49,152 nt of DNA. Source: Cyanophora paradoxa (taxonomy: Eukaryota > Glaucocystophyceae > Cyanophorales > Cyanophoraceae). Below the pieces are notes generated by a model. It was given only the letters and a program-made list of their open reading frames with translations, did no database searches and was not told the DNA's origin. Made by a program: the position numbers and the translations under genes. The stretch covers positions 1 to 49,152 of the forward strand of contig QPMI01000229.1 of assembly GCA_004431415.1 (NCBI GenBank). Direction: 5' to 3'. This document shows, piece after piece, positions 21,110-32,625 of the stretch. Positions within the stretch are counted from its first letter, which is position 1. Every line of letters starts with the position of its first letter.

Positions 21110-22900
21110 AAACTGCGTACGTGTACAAGTCGAATCATGGATCGAGGCTGCGAAAGCTCAAATAAAGAGAACAAATATAAGCCGCGCACGAGGCACGCTC
21201 CACGTCATAGTTGGCATTTTGAGATACTTCGTGTCGTACGTGCTTGCTTCGGATCCGAATTTAATCTCTGCGCATGCGATTTGTTCGGGAATCGATGAGA
21301 ATTTCTCGCATCCCGAAAAACATCCTTAAATACCGTTGGTGTTCGGGAAGCTTTGTTGACTCGGTAGCACTGCGCATGCCGGCCGCGATCGGTCGATGCG
21401 CGGTGCGATCGGTCTAAGGGCACAAGATGCAGGATTCCCGGAATACGGGGAATCGAATGCGAACACGCACACGCATCCACAGTGACGATCATCATCACCG
21501 CGAGAACTGCGACCACCTGGGCGCAACTGCGCATGCTGAACGCGTACGTCCACAGTGGCTCACTCAGACGACGGCGAACTCCCATTTCGAGTTCGTGTTG
21601 GGCAACTGCGCAGACGCACGCGGTAAGCTTTAAGATGGAATGCGGATCAGAAAGCCCTGCTCAAAGTCACGCTTTATCGGTTCAATGCTTCCCGAGGTCT
21701 TTAAAGATTCGCCGCGCGCGTTTACGGTGCTACGGTGAGGCCACGGTAATTATTGGGGAAGGACCCCCTTCCCCTTCCCCCACTTGGGGGTGTTCGGGTG
21801 CCCACCCTAGGCCAAAATGAAATGTCCCGACCTCCCAAAACTCAGGGTTTCTCGCCGGATGCTTGCAAGGCATGTCCCTAGGAGTCCGGAAACGTGTTCC
21901 GGGACATTCGGGCCCCGTCCGGTGGGCCAGGAATGGGCAATAACATGTTTTCGAAAAATGCGGTCTAGCGCCTCACCAGGTGGCGGTATATCTGCCGAAC
22001 CAAGTGCGCCTAAATGCGCGTAATGAGCCCGACGATTCATGTCATACATGCCGAGACCGAAGGAGCACAGGGTGGCCCGCTAGGCCGCCTCAAGTACCTT
22101 TGTACTTGCTAGTCCGAGACTCGATCTATCGAAACTCCTGAGAGTTTCGGCCGATTGCTGGGTACACCGCTTGAACGCTGAGGTCCGCTAGGTGCCACGG
22201 TGGACAAGGAACAGCAGCTTCGTTTGTGCAACAGAGCAGCCGCAAATGCTCCGGCACCGTGCTCGACACCCAAAACGTGCTCGGCACCCATTGCTCCGGC
22301 CGCAAATGCGCGTTGTGCGCCCATATGGCATATGCCTGGTTCTAGATCTGAGTCCGCCGGCGTCCATCCGTTGCGCCGCGCTAGCGCGCTCGCGCCCCCG
22401 CCTACAGTTCTGACCGGCCGAAGGCTGCGCGTGCGCGCTGTCGAGCAGATCATGGCCTGTCGTCTGGTTCTCAGCTCCTGTCTCAGCGCTTCGTCGAAGC
22501 ACCTTAGCTAAACAATTGCGATCGCTCTCCCGGCGCGGGCCGGGCCGCCACAACGACTCCTCGAGCTCACGTGCTCGTCCGCTCGAGCTCGCGCGCTCGC
22601 CGCGGCGCTGCTTTCGGAACTCTAGCGCATCAGTACGCCATGCTCCACCGCAGTGTGCACATCGAACACCGATTATCTGCCTCCAGCTGCAGCGGCACGC
22701 GTCGACCGCCCCGCCACCCTCTCATTTCCCGCGAGGCGCAGCAGCGAGCGTCGCAGCTGACCATCAACATCGCATCTGTTCCATCGGTGCGCATGCTGCA
22801 CAGCTGTGCTCGCTTCCTTTGCCAACGGGGAAGGGTCGCATCGCTCATGTTTGCCACCCTCACTCAGTCTTACAACCGCATGCAATCGACCGGGTCGACG
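21110..22900. other. Intergenic stretch with no supported gene
   Basis: Both strands have only short frames without recognisable domains or consistent splice joins. There is a C-rich/G-rich pair near 21764-21800 that could fold back on itself (CCCCCTTCCCC and TTGGGGGTG blocks). The sequence around 22560-22620 is rich in GAGCTC/GAGCTCG repeats. I see no RNA gene here. Confidence 0.4.
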
Positions 22901-22917
22901 TCGAGCCTCTAGCAAGC

Positions 22918-23081
22918 ATATGCATCACATCATCTCCAAGACTGCGGCCTCCGCCTCCGGCGCCGCCCCCGCCCGCGCCCCCGTCGCCGGCCCCGGCGGC
23001 GCGGCTCCTCCCGCTCCTGGAGCGCGACCTATCCGCCATCGCACGCTTCCCCGCGCTCCAGGCGATGGCGGCGGTGGTCTA
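22918..23081 (+). CDS. Possible isolated exon, proline-rich
   Basis: The plus strand has a Pro-rich run (LRPPPPAPPPPAPPSPAPA) followed by an amphipathic helix-like segment (LLPLLERDLSAIARFPALQA), then a possible donor (GCG|GTGGTC). It is followed by a strongly pyrimidine-rich plus-strand tract to about 23250, the composition seen in sense-strand introns of the neighbouring genes. No flanking exons could be joined, so this may be a gene fragment or chance. Confidence 0.25.
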
Positions 23082-23819
23082 GCGGCGGCACTCGGGCCGA
23101 GACAGCTAGCTTCGATTCATTGGCCTCCGGGACTCACCCCCCCTCTCTTCTTTCCTTTCTCTTCACCCAGCCCACAAGAGCCCGGCCCCCTTCCCCCGCC
23201 TCCCTCCTCCTCCTCCTCCTCCTTCCCCCCCCCCCCAAATTTCCCACTGGGCCACCTCTCCCCCCGTTCACGCCGTGACGCAGCGCCAAGGTCTATGTTC
23301 CACATGCTCCTGTAAGGCTAGGATCAGACAACTATAGCTAGTTAGCACGTCGCCCCCCTAGGCCTTCCAATTGGATGGAAGTCTCAGAGCAAGCCTCGCT
23401 TCCAATTGGGTGCCTGTTCAAAGTCTACTTTCTAATTGCAACCTGCTCAGAACCTGCTCAGAACTTAGAGGTCCTTCCCCTCCAACAGGGCCGCTGCGAC
23501 AGCAGTGTTCCTGTTCCGTTCTATAACTTCGGTAAGCTTATGCCATGTCGCAATCCGATGATCATGATCTAGGCCTAGGGTTGGTTCTACGCGTACGATA
23601 GTTCGCACCGCCGGGCCGCCCGATCCGATGATCGATACTATCATAGTATGATACCGCGAGCACCGCACAACTTGCTCACTAGTTAACGTTGCCAATTTGT
23701 GATGAACCGATCGCGACTCGGCGATGCGAGCGGCTTGCCCGATGCCAGCTGCACTAGTACTGATCATGATGCTGCAGTGCACCGTCACGTCACGACTCAC
23801 GACTCACGTGTACTGATGT

Positions 23820-25790
23820 ACTGTGCACGTTAACTTAGTAAATTGCCGACCGTCGGACGGCGCGGTCGCCGAGTCGGAAACTCGGGCCGCGGGCACTGGC
23901 CGGCGTGGGTTCCGAAGTTCTCGTTGACCGTCGGACTCTCGCCGGCGCCCGGCGCCGGCCCGGCTGGCCGCCAGCCTCACTGGCGGCACCGCCGTGAGTC
24001 CGTGACCGGTCAGCTGGCCCGCGGCCGGCGCCGGCCTGGCCGCCAGCCTCTCAGAAATTCGAGTCAGAATCTTCCGAAGTTCCTAAGGCTTTGCGGAGTC
24101 TTCAAGGCTTTGCGGACCAAATTGCGGTCACCGGGTCCGACCGTCTCCGACGCCGGACCGACGGTCGACGTCGAAGCCTTAAAAGCTTTGAAGCCGCGTG
24201 ACCGTACGGTACGGTAGGCTCCCAGAGTCCGTAGCCTCAGCTGCGCATGCAGCCTGCAGCCTGCAGGTCAGGTCAATAATACCGACAACTTACCGTACCG
24301 TAGTACCACGGTAATATTAATAACGTCTTGCCAAGTTGACATTTCGAAGCTAAAGTACTAGTACTTAGGGCACTTCAGTCTTCAGTAGGCTAGCGCGGGC
24401 AATTCACTCACTAACGCGCGCAGTACCAAATTAACGCGCCAAAATCCGGTCTCACCGGCGACTCTCGGCGGCGAGTCACCGCGTTAATTTGCAATGTACC
24501 GCGCGCGTTAATATTCTCTGCCGCGAAGTTGCCCCATACAGTACCCCCCCCACAATTACCGCCGCCCCATACAAGCCTCAAACGTTTTACACCGATAGCG
24601 TTAATTTGGTACCGCGGTATTTGCTCAACGGAGGGCGAGATTTGATAACGCGTTATATTAATTTACGCCACAGTAATTTAGTGCCCGACGGTCGATAGAG
24701 GGTATTAGAGAGTCAATATATACTACTAGTACTGTAGGAATGCTTAAATTGCCGCGTAGTTAAATTGCCGAATTCGACCAAAACCGGAATTGCCGTGGCG
24801 ATAAAATGCCGAATCCAGAGTCTGCTCTATGGCGGTCTAGGAAAATCCCTACCCCCAAGCAATTGCCGTAAAACACTTAAGTAATGCCGCCTCGTACAAT
24901 CCTGAACATTTCATGACGACATAATTTAAGAATGTCATGTTTCCATAGCCCGAATCTCGGAATCTCGATGTTCTGAGTTACGTACTACGGTAATTAATAT
25001 TCCAGTGTTCCACGCGGTAGCTACTAGGCTATAGGCTATAGCTGTAGCCTATAGGCAGCAGATAATAGGCTATAGCCGCCGCCGGCCCGCCGGGCCGGTT
25101 CTCGATCGATTTTCTCCATTTTCTCCAAGCCTTTATTATTATTGATTATTATAGCGAGTTCATTATAATTTATAATTAAGCCTGAATCTGCCCATGCAGT
25201 TCCAAAGTTGGTTTTTTCCTCGATTTTTTCATTTTTCGGTGGAAAAAACGAACTTCGGAACTACTAGGCTACCGTGGCCAGTGGCCCACTGGCCACTACC
25301 GTACCCCCCGGTAGTGACTCATGCTGCTGAGTCATGCACATGATCTCAGGATTGAGGAATCACGATTTCTGATCATGCTATGAGGATCATCGGATCATGA
25401 ATCCGATCCGGCCCGCGAACGTTAACTTGCCAAGTTGGAAATTGGAATTTGAAGTTGGAACTTGCATTAATATTGGGGCGGCCGGGGCCGCCGCCGGCCC
25501 GCCGGGCGCCGGCAAATCATTGAATGCAAATGCCGCGGCGCGCCGGCGCCGGGCCGGGCCGTCGGCAAATTGCGGCGGCAATGCATATGGGCCGATGATG
25601 TGGCCCAGTGGTCCCATTATATATATATGCCATTATGGCCCAATTTATGGGGCCGGATTCGGAAGTTCCGCAAGTTGCCAAGTTAGAACGAAATAACTCT
25701 TCCCGGAACGAAAAAAAAGTACCATGTACCAGTTCCGCCCGTAAAACACAATATAAAGGTTGTCACTTTACTATGTTACTATGTTGCTGA
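23820..25790. repeat. Repeat- and palindrome-rich non-coding block
   Basis: About 2 kb with hardly any open frame. A GC-rich motif ending GGCCGCCAGCCTC occurs at about 23941-23978 and again at 24022-24050. TTCCGAAGTTC occurs near 23911 and 24073, and AAGGCTTTGCGGA occurs twice near 24086-24120. GCGTTAATTT or its complement recurs near 24413-24660. Several self-complementary patches contain GTACCGTACGGTAC-like or AGGCTATAG units (24190-24220, 25025-25080). This looks like decayed foldback or MITE-type repeat DNA, but no complete element with terminal repeats was found. Confidence 0.5.
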
Positions 25791-26083
25791 GCATGCGCAG
25801 GAGTGGCCTTGGGTCTTGGGGCTTCAAGGCGTGATCGATATCATGAGCCTCGGAGAGTGGCCGCTCTTTGTTTTAACGGGGGTCGGCAATCGCGCGCGGT
25901 TACCCGGGAGAGGGGGGAAGCTTAAGAGAAACAGGGGGGCCCACTCGCGATCGGCAAGGGTACACAGTGCTACACACTCAAGTGAGAGGGTACAGAATTG
26001 TGACGTCGATGCAAGGGTACAGATATCGATGCGGGGCCCAATCGGCCCCGGCCCCGGCCGAGGGGCCCGTTGGTCGTTTCAGT

Positions 26084-27243
26084 TCACGGTTGAATGAAAA
26101 CGACTTTTCGTATCCCCCCGGCCAACGCCCTGCGCGATTCAGTTCGCGCCTGCGGGGGGGGGGTACGGGATCAGGGACCAGGGGGTGGGGGAGGAGGCGC
26201 CGACGCCGGCGCGCCTCGGTCGCTGCGAGTTGCCGCATGCAATTCTCGAGCTGCTCGGCACTCATTCCCGCCACCGCCGATTCCTCTCCCGCCAGCGCCG
26301 AGAGCCGCGCGATCTGCGGGGGGTACGCGTCGGCTTCGGAAAGGTGGGGGATGGAGCCGAGGGGGGTACCTGTTCGCGGAGGTGCTGGGCCTCGGCGCTG
26401 GCGACGTTCGCGGCACGCTCCTGGCGCTGGATCTAATCGATCGTTAGATAGGGGTACAAGAAAGAGGGAAAAGGACGCACGGGGGGTACGGCGCACGGCG
26501 CGCTCCATGTCGCGGAGGCGGGAGTCGCGGATGCGGACGGCGAGGCGGAGCTCGCCGCAGATGGCGCGGAGGGCGGCCGGGTCCTCCGTCGCCTCCTCCA
26601 GGCGCGGGCCCCGCAGGACGTCGCGGCCGCCCAGGGGCGGCGGGGGCGGCAAGGCCCGCTGCTGGGGCGCCGGCGGGCGCGGCGGCGGGCGCGCGACGTG
26701 CAGGAAGGGGTGGCCCATCGAGAAGGGAGGCGGCGGAGGCGGCGGAGGCGGCGCGAAGGCCGCTGGCGGGGGCGGGGGAGGAGTGGGCGGGGGCGGGGCG
26801 AGGCCGGCGGCGCGGGCGCTCGCGGGGAGGGCGGAGATCGCGGGCGGTACCCCGAGCCAGGAGGAGGGGGCGGCGGGGGAGGGACATGGGGAGCGGAAAC
26901 TGGCGCGCGGGGCCGGGCGGCGGCGGCTGCGCATGTGGCGGCGTCCGCTGCTCCTGCGCAAAACGGGTCAGAGCCGGGCGCGTGCGCGGGCAGCCGCGCA
27001 GGGAATGATCTCACCGGCGGGGATGCGAGGGCCTCGGGCGCGGCGGGGCGCGGGGCCGAGGGCCCGGCGCCGGGATCCGAGTCGTCCGGCCGCGGGGAAC
27101 GGACGCGCGGCGGGCGGCCGGCGGCGGTGCGGGTCTCTTGCGCTGGCAAACCAAGAGGGAGCTCGTGTCGCTCGCGGCGTCAGCGGGACGAAGGAGCCGT
27201 CGGCGCCCGACCTCCCCGCGTTCGGATCGACGGGGTCGGCCAT
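26084..27243 (-). CDS. Small proline-rich, coiled-coil protein of unknown function (multi-exon)
   Basis: An ATG at 27243 gives MADPVDPNAGRSGADGSFVP. The N-terminal exon structure is uncertain because the region 26700-27200 is Pro/Ala-rich and open in several frames. The 3' exons join cleanly: an exon ending at 26497 (LEEATEDPAALRAICGELRL, RDSRLRDMERA), 26370-26432 (IQRQERAANVASAEAQHLRE), 26215-26313 (LAGEESAVAGMSAEQLENCM), and 26084-26149, ending at a TGA. All joins are phase 0, with donors GTGCGC, GTACCC and GCGCGC. The C-terminal third is helical and probably forms a coiled coil. The SAEQLENCMRQL stretch recalls K-box-like dimerisation helices, which is only a resemblance. It is divergent from the dynamin gene, 317 bases apart. 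Confidence 0.6.
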
Positions 27244-27560
27244 GCGAGAAGACTGGGCGCAGGATGTGACGCAAGAAGGGCAATGGAGCGCTACGTCAAG
27301 CCGCCGGCAGCATTCAAGCTCGCCGGCAAGGCTTCGGCCGGCCTCGGTGCTGGTGAGCTGCTCGAGGGCGCACGCCGGCGGCCTAGCGAAAACACATTTG
27401 GAATGCCGCGGTTGCTGTCCGACATCCGAGCTTTGGGTGAGGCCATCTGAAGCCGTCGTTGAACCTGAGAATCAACCGCAGCGCCGACTTGCGGCTGTAC
27501 CCAGAGCTGCGGCCTGCTCATCTCGCCGGCGCAGCGAGCAGCGCAGCCGCAGCAGCGACC

Positions 27561-30015
27561 ATGTCGCTGGATCGGCTGATTCCTATCCTCAACCGCCTGC
27601 AGGACGCGTTTGCGGATGTCGGGCTCGGGGTGCGTCGAGCTACGCCGCGCGCAAGCTGCAGCGCAACGTACACGCGCTCGTTGGGCCTCTAGTGCCCCTT
27701 TCGTGCCTTCTGCATCGCATTCGCGGGCCCTCCGCGCCTGCGTGGCCCGCGTGTGCAGCGCGACTCTAGAACCACATGTTCGCCCTTGCGGCGTCCGCGC
27801 GCGGCCCGCCGCGGTTGTTGCCGTGCTTTGCTGCATACAGCGCGTAACATTCACCGCACATGGTTCCCGCGCGCCGTCGATGGGCCCTTCTCGACGCTCG
27901 CCGGCTGAGCTGCAGCTGACCTTCCCCCCGCCTCCGCCGCTCCGCGCAGGTCGTCGACCTGCCGCAAGTCGTCGTCGTGGGCGCGCAGAGCAGCGGGAAG
28001 AGCTCCGTGCTGGAGACTCTGGTCGGCCGCGACTTCCTTCCTCGGTGCTCACCGCCTAGAATTCAAATTCGCCTTCAAGTTGGCACTCACGGCCCCGCGC
28101 GCGCAGCGGAACGGGCATCGTGACGAGGCGGCCGCTGGTGCTTCAGCTGCGGCGGGCGCCGGCCTCGCAGCCCGAGTGCGGCGAGTTCCTGCACATGCCG
28201 GGCCGCCCCTTCCACAACTTCCACGCGATCCGCGACGAGTGCGGGCGCATTCTCTCCCCCGAATCCGTCCGCTCTTCGCTCACTTTTCGTCCGTTGCTCA
28301 CTTCGTTCGCAGAATCGTACGCGAGACAAACCGCGTGGCCGGCGGGCAGAGCATCTCGGCCCTCCCCGTGCGTCCGGCCCGCGCCCGCGCTCGCGCCCGC
28401 GGCGCCCTTCCGCTTCCTCCTCCTAAGACTCTGCAGATCAATTTGAAGGTGACGTCGCCCAACGTGGTGGACCTCACCCTCGTCGACCTGCCCGGCCTGA
28501 CCAAGGCAGGCCCCCGCGCGCGCCTCCTGAACCTTCTTGAGGCGCTCTCCGGGGCGGCTAGCTAGAGGGGACGCCGCCCGCCCCCGCGGGCGCGCCTAGT
28601 GCTCTCCTATCCACTGCCTTTCGCACCTTAAAGCTTCGATCTCGTCCTCTTGCCTGACACTCCGGCCGCGGCCGATTGACGGCAGGTCCCCGTCGGGGAG
28701 CAGCCGCCGGACATCGACGTGCAGATTCGATCCATGGTCCTGCAGGTCTGCGCCCGCAAGACCCCCCCCCCCCCCTTCCCCCCCCCCCCCCCCCTTTTCT
28801 TCACCCTTCCTGCCGCTTCCCCTCTCGCCGGACCCCTCTCACCTCGCCACCCCGCCCGTCCCGCCCCGCCCCGCCCGCCCCGCCCCGCCCGCGCCGCTGA
28901 TCGCGGGGGCCGCTTTGCCCGCGCCCGCCCCGCAGTTCATCTCCAAGCGCAACGCCATCATTCTCGTGCGCACTTTGTATTCGAAACGAAGCTAGGAGAG
29001 CCAGCTCATCGACCTCCTTCTCCTCGCCCTCTCTTCCTGCTCCATTCGAAACAGATCTAGAGCTAGAAACTCTCTCTCAGTGACATCGCAGTGAAATCTC
29101 GCTAATCGGCCTCCTCCTCGGGGCAGGCGGTGACGGCGGCGAACACGGACATCGCGAACAGCGACGCGATCCAGCTCGCCAAGCAGGTCGACCCCGCCGG
29201 TCCGCCCCCCCGCCCCGGCCCGCCCCGGCCCCGGCCCGGCCCCGGCTCCCGGCCGGTGGAACCGCTCGCCCGCCGGCCCCGGCCCCGGCCCCGCCCGCTG
29301 CATTCGCTCAGAGCTGACTCGGCCCCGCCCTGCCCCTCCCGCCCCCCGCCCCCTTGCCCCGCAGGGGACCGTACGATCGGGGTGCTGACGAAGCTGGACC
29401 TGATGGACCAGGGCACCGACGCCACCGACGTCCTCCTCGGTACCCCCCGCAGCCTTTCCCCACAGAGCCTTGAAGCGCTTCTAGCGCTTAGGCGAGCTGC
29501 TGACCTGGCGGGGCCGGGGCGCAGGGCGGGTGGTCCCCCTCAAGCGCGGCTTCATCGCCGGCGCCGTCGTCTGCCGCTCCCAGTCCGCCGTGCGCGCCCC
29601 TACCCCCCCTCGCCTCCCCTGTGTACCCCCTCCTCTGATCCTCCCCTCCTCCCCACCCGAGCCCTTCCCCCCACCCCGTAACCCCTCCCCGCGTCCCTCT
29701 CCTCCCCCCCCCTCGTCCCGCGTCCCGCACCCCATATCCCCTAGGCCTCCTACCCCAAGCCTCCCCCTTTTCCCCCCCGCCTCCCCTCTCCCCCCCCAAC
29801 GCTCAAGCGGCGCGCGCAGATCAACGCGAACGAGAGCCTCGAGGTCTCCCGCCAGAAGGAGGTCAGCCCCCCCCCCCCCCCTCGCTCCTACCCCCCTCCC
29901 CCCCCCCCCCACCCCTCTCCCCCTGCAGGCGGCGTTCTTCCGGGGCCACGCGGCGTACGCGAACCTGGCCGGCGTCTGCCTCGGCACCGACCAGCTCGCC
30001 ACCGCCCTCAACAAG
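27561..30015 (+). CDS. Dynamin-family GTPase, GTPase domain only (12 exons)
   Basis: Exons 27561-27629, 27950-28044, 28107-28238, 28313-28367, 28437-28505, 28686-28745, 28936-28965, 29127-29199, 29365-29439, 29525-29589, 29820-29861 and 29929-30015 join in phase to give 284 codons. Dynamins are large GTPases that constrict or divide membranes. All nucleotide-binding motifs are present: the P-loop [12 protein letters not shown], the switch-I region [14 protein letters not shown], the switch-II DLPG in [10 protein letters not shown], and the G4 motif TKLD in [15 protein letters not shown]. The start [17 protein letters not shown] is the usual dynamin N-terminus, which supports the ATG at 27561. 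Donors are mostly GTGCG, but exons 5 and 12 end at GC. After LATALNK the middle and GED domains, which would roughly double the length, are missing. Confidence 0.9.
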
Positions 30016-30365
30016 GCCCGCTCCCCCGCCCCTTATATATATAAACTCCTTATACAAGAACTCCTTATATAAGAACGGCCCTACCCCTCCCTATTCCCCC
30101 CCTCTGAGCCCCTCCTCCGCTACCCTACCCCCCACATCCCGTAACCCTGTCCTGCCCCCCCCCCTCTCCCCGGATACCGCGTCCCGCGTCTCGTATCCCC
30201 CCCCCCCCCCCCCCCTTTGCGGCAACCTCCCCCCCCCCCCCCCCCCCACACACACCTCCGGCGCTGCCCCCGGGCCCAAGCCTCTCCCCCCCTTCCACCC
30301 TCCTCCCCCCCCCCCCCTCTTCTCCTCCCCTTCCCCTGAAGCTTAAGTGTCGGGCCCGGGCGCAG

Positions 30366-30422
30366 ATCAACGCGAACGATCGCGAGAGCCTCGAGGTCTC
30401 CCGTGGCCGCCAGAAGGCGGCC
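30366..30422 (+). pseudogene. Diverged second copy of dynamin exon 11
   Basis: Preceded by GGGCGCAG, a good acceptor, and reading INANDRESLEVSRGRQKAA. This matches exon 11 at 29820-29861 ([14 protein letters not shown]) plus four inserted residues, in two in-frame insertions. The preceding intron end is also similar. No matching copy of exon 12 follows, so it is either a mutually exclusive alternative exon without a partner or the remnant of a duplicated 3' part of the gene. Confidence 0.75.
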
Positions 30423-30877
30423 GCCCCCCTCCTCCCTCTCCTCCCCCTGCCTAAGGCCTTGAAAAGCATTTTGTGGTCCCCCACCAATGCCGCACTGCCT
30501 CGCTGCGCGAAAGTTGGCCGCGAAGGTCGCTGCGCCCGGCCTCCTATCCATGGCCAGCCCCCGACAGCTCGAGGCATTCCATATCCCGCCCAGGCCCCTC
30601 CGTACCACCAACTGCCCTTCCCGAGACTCGAACGCTGGAGCAATAAGACGCCGGCCGGGTGCACTGCTAGCTCGGCACACTCTTATTCCCGCATCCGCGA
30701 GAGAAGTGAGCATGTTGAACGCTTGGTCCGCCGCCGAACAGCCACCCTTCAAACGGGGGGGACGAGGGGACAGCTAACCAAAGTCGGCGTGCTCCTCGCC
30801 TAATTCTCCAGGCCCACTTCAGACGCTAGCGCGTAAAACCACGCCCAGCTTAGAGCCTAGTCAGAGATATCGGTAAT

Positions 30878-30937
30878 GATTATATAATGACCCATATTCC
30901 CCTCCACGATTATATAATGACCCATATTCCCCTCCAC
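30878..30937. repeat. Perfect tandem duplication, 30-base unit twice
   Basis: The unit beginning GATTATATAATGACCCATAT and ending CCTCCAC occurs at 30878-30907 and again, identical, at 30908-30937. It lies in the 3' flank shared by the convergent dynamin and RNF213-like genes. Confidence 0.95.
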
Positions 30938-31074
30938 ACCACCGGGCCGACCCCCGCCCCCGCCGCGGCCCCATGCGCATGCTGACGCTGAAGCCGAAGC
31001 CAGAACGAAACTTGTATTCACCAACGATGCCATGATGTGCCATGCATATGATCAATTTCAGAGCTGACTCAGTG

Positions 31075-31180
31075 AGGCTAGGAGAATGATGCCGCAGTGC
31101 GAGAGAGTCTAGGAGGAAGTCTTTTTTGGAGGAGATGAGATGAGGAAGTCTGTAATGAGGCTAGGAGAAAGTCTTTTTCT
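31075..31180 (-). repeat. Repeats overlapping the stop codon of the RNF213-like gene
   Basis: On the minus strand the motif AAAAAGACTTTCTCCTAG, which includes the stop codon of the large gene, recurs just downstream as AAAAAAGACTTCCTCCTAG (about 31110-31128) and, shorter, as ATTCTCCTAGCCTCAC (about 31074-31089). The 3' end of the coding region has therefore been locally duplicated into the 3' untranslated region. Confidence 0.7.
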
Positions 31181-32583
31181 TGGGCTTTTGCGCCCCGAGG
31201 AGCGGTCCGGATGCGGTGGGGACCGCCAGAGTGGCCATGGCGGGGCGGACGCCGGCGGCCATGGAGAGTCCTGCGGCGGCTCGCGCCGAGCTTGCGCTCG
31301 TGCTCGCGAGGACCGCGGCAGAGGCCGCCGGGCGCATCCCAAAGTTCACGCGCTGCGCAGGGCGCCGCGGCGTGAGCTAACGCTCGACTCCAGCAAAGAG
31401 CGGCTCAGTATTAAGAACAAGCGAGGAGCTGCGGAGCGCACGTTGTAGAGGGCCTGGAGGGCCTTGTAGAGGTGGTACGTGTGCGCGCAGGTCAGCTCCT
31501 TGTGCACGCATGCCTGCCGCCGCGCCAGCCTTGTCAGAGATAGAAAGCATAATTATAATTAGAGTCCCGCCGGCTCGCTAATAAAAAGCATTAGAGTCCC
31601 GCCGCCGATTAGAGTTTAAGCAGATTCCCGCCGGCTCGCTCGCCTCGATGGCGTCGTCGGGCGGGGCGGAGGCGCCGGCGCGGCGCCAGAGGTCCTCCCG
31701 CTTGAGGTGCTCCGCCAGCGGCTGCCGCGCCGCCGCCGCGTCCGCGCCCGTCCCCGCAAGGTACCTAAAGACGGCCAGGGTCAGTCGGCCGATCCCGAAG
31801 CCGCCGTCGATCCCGACGCCGGCGGGTCATGATCATCGTTTCCGATCGGTAGTATTTAGCGGAATACTCTGCGCACCTGAAGATGAAGCGTCGCAGGGCG
31901 ACGCGCAGGTCCTCCAGGCGCAGCCGAGGCGGCCCCGTCGCCGTCGTCGATTCCGACGCCGCCGCCGATCCCGACGTCGATGCCGGCGGAGCGCTCCCCG
32001 CGCGGGCCTCGCGCTCGGGCGCCAGGTCGAGGCCGGCGGCGAGGGCCGCCTCGGCCCCCTCGGGCAGCGCCCGCTTGAACTGCTCCGCCACGCACTCCAC
32101 CACCACCTGCGCGGGACAGATTCAGAGTCGGTGCGACGGAAATCAAGCGTGCGGTAGAATCTCAAGCCAAACGCAGCCAGAGTCGGTGCGAAGGCGACAT
32201 TTTAAGCTGCAGATCTAGATAGCTGCAGATGTGAGCTGAGCGCAGGAAATTCATGTTTCTAACTTCACAGGATTTCGCGCGCTGAGTTCTGCATTCTGAG
32301 CAGAGCGGCGGCGGGCGGGCGCGCGCCTCGCAGCAAATGCCCTCGAGCTCCTCGTAGACGGCGCAGACGTGCTTGAGGGCGAGGCCGCGGAGCACGGGCA
32401 GCGAGAGGAGCCAGGCTTCAAGCGAGCCGGCCTCGAACTGCCGCGCGAAGTCGCCCAGCGGCTGCTCCTCCGGCCACCGCCCCGAGGCCCGGTTCAGCTG
32501 CGCGCGTGCAGAATCAGCTAGAGCGCGCCCGCAGAATCAGCTGGTAGCTAGTTAGGTGGGTAATAGATAATTAGGAAGCGTTG

Positions 32584-32625
<42 letters not shown>

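Larger units (their letters stand above)
30016..31160. other. Low-complexity region between convergent genes
   Basis: Contains long C runs (30197-30217, 30227-30247 and 30305-30318 approximately), two TATATA patches near 30035-30070, a copy of a dynamin exon at 30366-30422 and tandem repeats from 30878 on. No dynamin middle-domain or GED coding sequence was found on the plus strand. The last base of the large minus-strand gene is at 31161. Confidence 0.6.

Noticed and set aside
26084-26500. Possible RING-type protein suggested by the SAEQLE coiled-coil helix
   Set aside because: The gene ends at a TGA at 26084 without any Cys/His cluster, and none was found downstream on the same strand.
27610-28059. 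Plus-strand 149-codon frame overlapping the first dynamin intron
   Set aside because: It covers intron sequence and reads the P-loop exon in the wrong frame; the spliced dynamin model explains the region.
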